This document shows positions 58,915 through 64,000 of a stretch of DNA of 64,000 nt, piece after piece. Made by a program: the position numbers and the translations under genes. The notes under the pieces were generated by a model that saw only the letters and a program-made list of their open reading frames with translations, was not told the DNA's origin and did no database searches. Numbering within the stretch: position 1 is the first letter of the stretch; every line of letters begins with the position of its first letter. The stretch is from positions 1 to 64,000 of the forward strand of contig NZ_PTIS01000015.1 in the NCBI RefSeq assembly GCF_002934235.1. The letters run 5' to 3'. This stretch comes from Clostridium algidicarnis DSM 15099. GTDB taxonomy: Bacteria; Bacillota; Clostridia; Clostridiales; Clostridiaceae.

Positions 58915-60243
58915 CTATATTTTTTGTGTTTTTAGTCTGTTACTTAAATATGGTGTTTTATTTTCTTGATTATAACTTTCTTGATGAGAAAAGTTATATC
59001 TTTTTATATACTTTTCTTTAACTGCTTTTATTGATATATTTTCTTTTAAAGCTATTGTACTTATCATACTATTTTTATGATAATATCTAAATCGTCTCAT
59101 CTTGTAATTAACATCTTCAGCATATTTATAATATTCATAAATATAATCTATTTCAAGAGTATATAACCTTATAATGTCTTCACGCTTTAAATTTATTCTT
59201 TTCCCTATATAGGAAGGTTTATTTTCTTTTTTGAAATTATTAATTGAAGTATTCATAACTTTAGAACTAACTAAAATCTTTGTAAAGGATTCTTTGTTTC
59301 TAAATCTAATATTATAATTAAAAAAATCTATATTGTTTGAGTCTTTTAATTGATATTCTTCAATATCCATATATTTTAATTGTTTTAACCTGTAATTTAG
59401 ATCTTTTAAAAATCCTTTCACATCACCGCCATGCTTTATCATTAAAAGTGCCTCATCATAATAGCATACAGCACTGACATTTACTCTATTTAAATTTATT
59501 AACTCTTCAATTACATTTCTTAATTTTAAGAAATATAATTGATAAAGACTAGCACTAACGTGGCTATCTTTATCTATATACATATAATACAAATCATCAT
59601 TTTTTACTATTTCATAAAACCTTAAATAATTTGATTTAATAAATAAATCTATAAGTGCTTTCAACCTTCCATCATCTATTTTATCATTAATAATACTTGT
59701 TAAAATATCTATTTGTTTCACGTGAAACATTTCATTTAAATTAATCTTTACCACCTTATAATAGTATATGTGTTTTATACCTTTTAAATAACTAATTACA
59801 TCTTCTTTTTTATCTAAAATCTTAAAGAATTCTTCTTTATTTAAATTAGAAAAGTAAATATTATCTAACACCTGCTTTAATACCTTTTGAATTATATAAT
59901 CCTCTATTGCTCCTTCATTAATATACATATTCAATAAAGCATCTTCTTTAAATTTACTAATATCCGTAGACTTTAATAAATATATATATTTATTGTTAAT
60001 AATGCAATTTAAGTCTTTAGGATTATACTTTTCTGTCTTTAATCGGAATATAATATTTTGTACTAGTTTATCAATATCTATATTTTCTTTAATTGTATAC
60101 TCTTTGAATATTTCATTTTTACTTATCTCATCAATAACACCATAATAAAAGTCTAAATTGAATAATTGTCTATAGATTCTATTAAATTTGAATTCTATAG
60201 GCTTTTTACTTAGTATTGACAAAATCATATCAGCTTTTTGCAT
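58915..60243 (-). CDS. Degenerate group II intron maturase with dead RT domain
   Basis: A 442-residue intron-encoded protein. The N-terminus (KADMILSILS to FKFNRIYRQLFN) and C-terminal domain X (YTLEIDYIYEYYKYAEDVNY, RRFRYYHKNSMISTIALK) match LtrA-type maturases. The RT palm is inactive by sequence: motif A Asp is N168, the FFDNI block is MFHVK (172-176), PQG is absent near 225-232 and YADD is YYDE (261-264). No HNH endonuclease follows domain X. ATG 60243 with SD GGAGG at 60256-60252 is preferred. The frame ends 20 nt before domain V. It may still help splicing. Confidence 0.85.
   Translation of the reverse strand: MQKADMILSILSKKPIEFKFNRIYRQLFNLDFYYGVIDEISKNEIFKEYTIKENIDIDKLVQNIIFRLKTEKYNPKDLNCIINNKYIYLLKSTDISKFKEDALLNMYINEGAIEDYIIQKVLKQVLDNIYFSNLNKEEFFKILDKKEDVISYLKGIKHIYYYKVVKINLNEMFHVKQIDILTSIINDKIDDGRLKALIDLFIKSNYLRFYEIVKNDDLYYMYIDKDSHVSASLYQLYFLKLRNVIEELINLNRVNVSAVCYYDEALLMIKHGGDVKGFLKDLNYRLKQLKYMDIEEYQLKDSNNIDFFNYNIRFRNKESFTKILVSSKVMNTSINNFKKENKPSYIGKRINLKREDIIRLYTLEIDYIYEYYKYAEDVNYKMRRFRYYHKNSMISTIALKENISIKAVKEKYIKRYNFSHQESYNQENKTPYLSNRLKTQKI
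59714..59729. promoter_or_regulatory. parS site 2, inside the intron ORF
   Basis: The same perfect 16-bp palindrome TGTTTCACGTGAAACA, here in frame in the maturase gene where it encodes MFHVKQ (residues 172-177), the place of the RT palm-A block. Confidence 0.93.
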
Positions 60244-60801
60244 TTCGCATACCTCCATAACTTTGCAATTGGTAATCTGCTTCCCTTCGCCCTGTAAGCG
60301 GCTTTCCCGCATCCGAATTTACGGCATTCCCTGTTAATTCAGGTTTCTCTGACTACTACGAAAGCTCCGTAACCATATCAAATATTCAAGGAACTACATC
60401 CTATAGCCTTTAATGGCATTTTGACTTAGGCTATCTCCGTTTAGATTTATAAACAAAAGATATAACTTAGGCTCCTGTTCGCTTCTCTAGGCTATTATAT
60501 TATAGCCCTGGAAAGGTTAGAGAGTATAAAAATCATAGGAAAAATTTTTATAAACCTTATCTAATAAATTTTTATTACCTGGCGATTCAGGCAAGAGAAA
60601 CTAGGTTTAAAGCAGTTTAGCCTTGGCCCTATTATATCATTGGTCTTGCAATAACCTTCAATATTATTGAAATTAATGCTTTTCTGGCATGCTATTGTCC
60701 TTTTTGTAGTTTCCTATAAAAAGTAAGCCAGCTAACCAAATAAACATCTCTCTAGTTTAATATCCTTAAGGACGTTGTTTAAATACCCTTTACGGACGCA
60801 C

Positions 60802-60843
60802 TCCTACTCCGCCTTTTTGATTAAAAATACATATCATTTTCAT
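60802..60843 (-). CDS. soj: Soj/ParA, exon 1 (before group II intron)
   Basis: Fourteen codons, ATG at 60843, encoding MKMICIFNQKGGVG, the first half of the ParA deviant Walker A motif (K10 is the signature lysine). The intron starts at the next base. An in-frame TAA two codons upstream fixes the start to 60843 or the internal ATG at 60837. No good SD is visible, which is odd; a G-rich run lies about 50 nt upstream. Confidence 0.9.
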
Positions 60844-60967
60844 AATTTAGCTTTCATATACTAATTACTCGTTATTATATTTAGTATACTTAAGCAACAC
60901 CCCCTCTCTCTTATCCTCATTATATATTCTACTCCAATATAATTAAAGCCTAATTTAAATATTTATT

Positions 60968-60983
60968 TGTTTCACGTGAAACA
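60968..60983. promoter_or_regulatory. parS site 3
   Basis: Perfect palindrome TGTTTCACGTGAAACA, about 125 bp upstream of the soj start. Confidence 0.95.
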
Positions 60984-60998
60984 TTTTATTTTTAATAT

Positions 60999-61049
60999 AA
61001 AAAAACATCCTCATATTACATTTTTACGTATAATATATGAGAATGTATC
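60999..61049 (-). terminator. Terminator of noc
   Basis: On the minus strand ACATTCTCATATATTA pairs imperfectly with TAATATGAGGATGT, followed by T7. Confidence 0.75.
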
Positions 61050-61095
61050 TTTTTATATTGAACTATTAAAAGTCTATAATAGATATATTTATAGT

Positions 61096-61875
61096 TTATT
61101 TTTTAGGTATCTTAATAGTGACTTCTATAAATTCATCAAAGTCTTTAGAATCATATTTTGCACTAATACCATATTTATCAAAAACCTGTTTTATTGTATT
61201 TATGTACACCTTCGGCGAGAATATGCCTTTAATTCTTTTCTTACCATCTTTAGATACAGTATCGCTAGATATTTTTATTAATTCTCTGTTTATTAATTCC
61301 TCTGTATCTTTTACGTTTAAAGACTTTTTTATAACTATATTCAATATTTTTTGTTGTAGTTTTTCTGTAGGCAACTTTAATAAAGCTCTAGCATGTCTTT
61401 CTGTAAGTTTATTATCTAAAACTATTTCTCTTACATTTTGGGACAGTTTCAAAAGCCTAAGCTTATTTGCAATAGTAGATTGTTTTTTACCTATAACCGA
61501 AGCTAATTGTTCTTGAGTATATCCATGTTCCTTTATCAGATTAAAGTATGCCTCAGATTCTTCCATGTAATTTAGGTCTTCTCTTTGCAAGTTTTCTAAT
61601 AATGCTATAGCTGCAGAATCCCTATCAGAAATATCAACTATTATAACTGGGACTTTAGGAAGACCTAGCTTTTTAGCGGCTCTTAATCTTCTCTCCCCTG
61701 CTACTAGCTCATATCTTCCTTCTCTCATCTTTCTTACAGAGAGAGGTTGTATTATACCGTAAGATTCTATAGACTCTGCCAATTCAGTAATAGCATCTTC
61801 ATCAAAATACTTTCTTGGTTGGTATAAATTGGGTAATATAAGATTAGGTTCGATATACGTTATTTCATTGTGCAT
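61096..61875 (-). CDS. noc: Nucleoid occlusion protein Noc (ParB paralogue)
   Basis: A 259-residue ParB-family protein with the CTP-binding AGERRLRAAKKLGL box and an HTH reading YTQEQLASVIGKKQSTIANKLRLLKL, which is the Noc type. Noc blocks division over the nucleoid by binding NBS sites and the membrane; the N-terminal start (MHNEITYIEPNL) is short, so the membrane-binding helix may be altered. ATG 61875 or 61887 possible; AAGGG touches the latter. Confidence 0.85.
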   Translation of the reverse strand: MHNEITYIEPNLILPNLYQPRKYFDEDAITELAESIESYGIIQPLSVRKMREGRYELVAGERRLRAAKKLGLPKVPVIIVDISDRDSAAIALLENLQREDLNYMEESEAYFNLIKEHGYTQEQLASVIGKKQSTIANKLRLLKLSQNVREIVLDNKLTERHARALLKLPTEKLQQKILNIVIKKSLNVKDTEELINRELIKISSDTVSKDGKKRIKGIFSPKVYINTIKQVFDKYGISAKYDSKDFDEFIEVTIKIPKK

Positions 61876-62001
61876 ATTCCATACCATCCCTTGCTTCTTC
61901 CATCTGTTAATAGTTTCTATATTAACAATGAAATTCCTCTTTTATTCCATAAAAATCATACTACAAATTATATCATATTTTTACATATTTATAAATAATT
62001 T

Positions 62002-62721
62002 TTATCCCAAAGGTTTTTTACTCATAATTCCTGAGTTCCTTGGATAAATACTTGGTGTTAAACTTACCTTTTTTATAATTACTAAATTATGATTTAAATC
62101 ACTATTTTCAATATTTACAGGTATAATCTCTTGCACCTTTCCTCCTAATATAGCTATAGCTCTTTTAGCTCCATTTAACTCTTCTTCGATACTAGGTCCT
62201 TTTAATGCTACAAAGTAACCACCTAGCTTAACATAAGGAAGACATAATTCAGACAAGGTACACATATTAGCTACTGCCCTTGATGTTGCTATATCAAATT
62301 TTTCTCTATACTTTTCAGATCTTGATAATTCTTCTCCTCGCCCGTGTATTGTAGAAAAATTATTCAAATATAACTTTTCTATTACCTCATCTAAGAATTT
62401 AACCCTTTTATTTAATGAATCCAGTAATACAATATTACAGTCCTCTTTCATAATACCAATAGGTATTCCAGGAAATCCAGCTCCAGTTCCCACATCAATT
62501 ATACTTTTAGCTTCCTTGAATCCTTTAAACTTAAAAGCCTTTATACAATCAATAAAATGTTTTTTAACTATATCATCATCTTCTATTATAGCCGTTAAGT
62601 TTATTTTATTGTTCCATTCTTTTAAAATATCTTTATAATTCATAAACTTATTAAACTTTTCTTCATTAAAATCTAAACTTACATCATCTGATGCAATTTT
62701 CATTAAATCATAAAACTCCAT
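62002..62721 (-). CDS. rsmG: 16S rRNA (guanine527-N7)-methyltransferase
   Basis: A 239-residue RsmG (GidB) with the SAM-binding motif [17 protein letters not shown] and [22 protein letters not shown]. It methylates G527 in 16S rRNA. ATG 62721 with GGAGGTAAAT is chosen over TTG 62733, which overlaps the SD. It lies 28 bp after mnmG. Confidence 0.95.
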   Translation of the reverse strand: MEFYDLMKIASDDVSLDFNEEKFNKFMNYKDILKEWNNKINLTAIIEDDDIVKKHFIDCIKAFKFKGFKEAKSIIDVGTGAGFPGIPIGIMKEDCNIVLLDSLNKRVKFLDEVIEKLYLNNFSTIHGRGEELSRSEKYREKFDIATSRAVANMCTLSELCLPYVKLGGYFVALKGPSIEEELNGAKRAIAILGGKVQEIIPVNIENSDLNHNLVIIKKVSLTPSIYPRNSGIMSKKPLG

Positions 62722-62748
62722 ATTTACCTCCAAACCAATGTTTTTATA

Positions 62749-64000
62749 TTAACTTTCATGTCTAAGGCTATACTTATGTTCAAGATATATTAATAATACT
62801 GACACATCAGCTGGTGAAACACCTGATATCCTTGATGCTTGACCTATACTTATAGGTTTCACAGTATTTAACTTTTGAATTGCTTCTATCCTAAGTCCTT
62901 TTATCTCATTATAATCTATATCCTTTGGGATCATTTTAGATTCAAACTTTTTAAATTGATTTACTTGTTCCAATTGCTTTTCTATATAACCTTCATATTT
63001 AGACACTATATTTACTTGATCCATAACATCCTTTGGAAGTATAGGTCTTTCCACATCTAGTGGCGCTATTATATAATAATCAAGCTCTGGCCTTTTTATT
63101 AACTCATATAAGCTTATAGGTTTTTTTAATTCTGTAGTTCCTAAGGTTTCTAAGCATTCACTTGTTTCTCTTTTACTTGTTACTTGAATACTTTTTAATC
63201 TATTAAGTTCACTTTCTATTTTGTGTTTTCGGATTTTGTATCTTAAATATCTGTCTTCTTTAACTAATCCTATTTTATGTCCTATTTCTGTAAGCCTTAA
63301 ATCCGCATTATCCTGTCTTAATAATAACCTGTATTCAGCTCTTGATGTCATCATCCTATAAGGTTCATTAGTACCTTTTGTAACTAAGTCATCAATTAAG
63401 ACTCCTATATAACCATCAGATCTAGCTAATATTAGTTGTTCTTCATCTTTTATTTTTAAAACAGCATTTATACCTGCTATTAATCCTTGTGCTGCCGCTT
63501 CCTCATATCCAGATGTACCATTTATTTGTCCCGCTCCAAATAACCCATTAACCCTTTTATACTCAAGTGTAGGTTTTAATTCTAGTGGGTCTATACAATC
63601 ATATTCTATGGCATATCCAGTTCTCATTACTTCAACATTTTGAAGTCCTGGTATAGTCTTTAGCATACTAATTTGAACTTCTTCTGGAAGTGAACTAGAC
63701 ATACCTTGAACGTACATCTCTTCAGTATCTTCACCTTCTGGTTCAATGAATATTTGATGTTGAAGTTTATCTGGGAATCTCATTATTTTATCTTCTATAG
63801 ATGGGCAATATCTAGGACCTACTCCCTCTATAGAGCCATTATAAAGAGGTGATCTATCTATGTTTTCTCTAATTACATTATGAGTTTCTTCATTAGTGTA
63901 AGTTAAATAGCAAGACATTTGATTTCTAGTTATATCATCACTCATGAATGAAAATGGAACTATGGTGCTATCACCCTTTTGTTCTACAGTTTGAGAAAAG
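62749..64000 (-). CDS. mnmG: tRNA uridine-5-carboxymethylaminomethyl modification enzyme, partial
   Basis: The C-terminal 417 or so residues of MnmG (GidA); the reading frame continues past the right window edge, with the conserved PFSFM before the internal ATG at 63945. Visible are [45 protein letters not shown] and the C-terminal helical domain. With MnmE it modifies U34 in tRNA. The methionine at 63945 is internal, not a start. Confidence 0.96.
   Translation of the reverse strand, partial: FSQTVEQKGDSTIVPFSFMSDDITRNQMSCYLTYTNEETHNVIRENIDRSPLYNGSIEGVGPRYCPSIEDKIMRFPDKLQHQIFIEPEGEDTEEMYVQGMSSSLPEEVQISMLKTIPGLQNVEVMRTGYAIEYDCIDPLELKPTLEYKRVNGLFGAGQINGTSGYEEAAAQGLIAGINAVLKIKDEEQLILARSDGYIGVLIDDLVTKGTNEPYRMMTSRAEYRLLLRQDNADLRLTEIGHKIGLVKEDRYLRYKIRKHKIESELNRLKSIQVTSKRETSECLETLGTTELKKPISLYELIKRPELDYYIIAPLDVERPILPKDVMDQVNIVSKYEGYIEKQLEQVNQFKKFESKMIPKDIDYNEIKGLRIEAIQKLNTVKPISIGQASRISGVSPADVSVLLIYLEHKYSLRHES

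Larger units (their letters stand above)
58800..60801 (-). mobile_element. Group II intron interrupting soj
   Basis: A 2,002-nt element read on the minus strand. The 5' end is GTGCGTCC (GUGYG consensus, at 60801). Domain V is the 34-nt hairpin at 58861-58894. Domain VI (about 58802-58858) carries the likely branch A at 58806 in CCTATCC, and the intron ends CTAC at 58800. Domains I-III fill about 490 nt before the ORF in domain IV. It sits precisely between codons 14 and 15 of soj. The ribozyme core looks intact, so it probably still splices; mobility is doubtful given the state of its protein. Confidence 0.93.
60844..61095. other. noc-soj intergenic region
   Basis: Holds parS site 3, the noc terminator and presumably the soj promoter (a TATAAT lies near 60930 on the minus strand, without a good -35 box). 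A plus-strand frame begins with MFHVKH only because the parS palindrome is read as codons; I do not call it a gene. Confidence 0.6.

Noticed and set aside
60967-61281. Plus-strand frame starting MFHVKH
   Set aside because: The start is the parS palindrome read as codons, there is no SD, and most of the frame lies over the noc gene and its terminator.
48000-64000. Noc-binding sites (TATTTCCCGGGAAATA)
   Set aside because: I looked for the CCCGGG core near noc and parB and did not find one in this window.

Overview
The window is AT-rich chromosomal DNA of a spore-forming, amino-acid-fermenting clostridium, most like Clostridium sensu stricto. Three things point there: conserved clostridial blocks (mnmG-rsmG-noc-soj-parB, rpsF-ssb-rpsR, gdpP-rplI-lonC-dnaB, dnaD-dnaC), sporulation genes (ytvI, yyaC, Lon family C) and a complete lysine-fermentation operon. 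The right end is origin-proximal: mnmG runs off the window and three perfect parS sites lie within 4 kb.

Layout. 1-8000: small and housekeeping genes (DUF1540, 2H phosphoesterase, all-alpha dUTPase-like, YdcZ-type permease, metallo-hydrolase, LysR regulator, subtilase, 2-hydroxyacid dehydrogenase, G5/M23 endopeptidase). 8060-10700: dnaD-dnaC and seven tRNA genes, six of which are a tandem duplication of Glu-Val-Asp. 10899-17789: CoA-binding protein, nitrilase, HI0933-type flavoprotein, acyl-ACP thioesterase, purA, malic enzyme. 18051-28444: a lysine riboswitch followed by kal-kce-CoA transferase A/B-kdd-kamA-kamB-kamC-kamD-kamE, the 3,6-diaminohexanoate route of lysine to acetate, butyrate and ammonia. 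28527-31128: glpF and glpK. 31387-36335: sufCBDSU. 37081-39687: SAM riboswitch and metNIQ. 39864-50670: yitT, dnaB, lonC, rplI, gdpP, yybS-like, MazG-like, a response regulator/histidine kinase pair. 50871-56523: rpsR-ssb-rpsF, DUF951, mscS, DUF3343, class V aminotransferase, ytvI, yyaC. 56627-64000: DUF4446, parB, soj, noc, rsmG, mnmG.

The most unusual object is a 2,002-nt group II intron (58800-60801, minus strand) inserted in soj (parA), exactly between the Gly and Lys codons of the Walker A motif. Its boundaries (5' GTGCG, a canonical 34-nt domain V, a bulged A near the 3' end) restore an uninterrupted 259-codon Soj on splicing. The intron-encoded protein is an open 442-codon frame, but its reverse-transcriptase catalytic motifs are destroyed (palm-A Asp to Asn, PQG block lost, YADD to YYDE) and it has no HNH endonuclease. 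The codons that replace the palm-A block form a perfect 16-bp parS (ParB-binding) palindrome. A formerly mobile intron may thus have become a maturase-only resident carrying a chromosome-segregation site inside the segregation gene.

The second notable system is the lysine riboswitch. It precedes catabolic, not biosynthetic, genes, and its P1 3' strand is also the 5' half of the terminator stem. Lysine binding should therefore prevent termination, making it a predicted ON switch. The SAM riboswitch upstream of metNIQ has the usual OFF arrangement and serves as an internal contrast.
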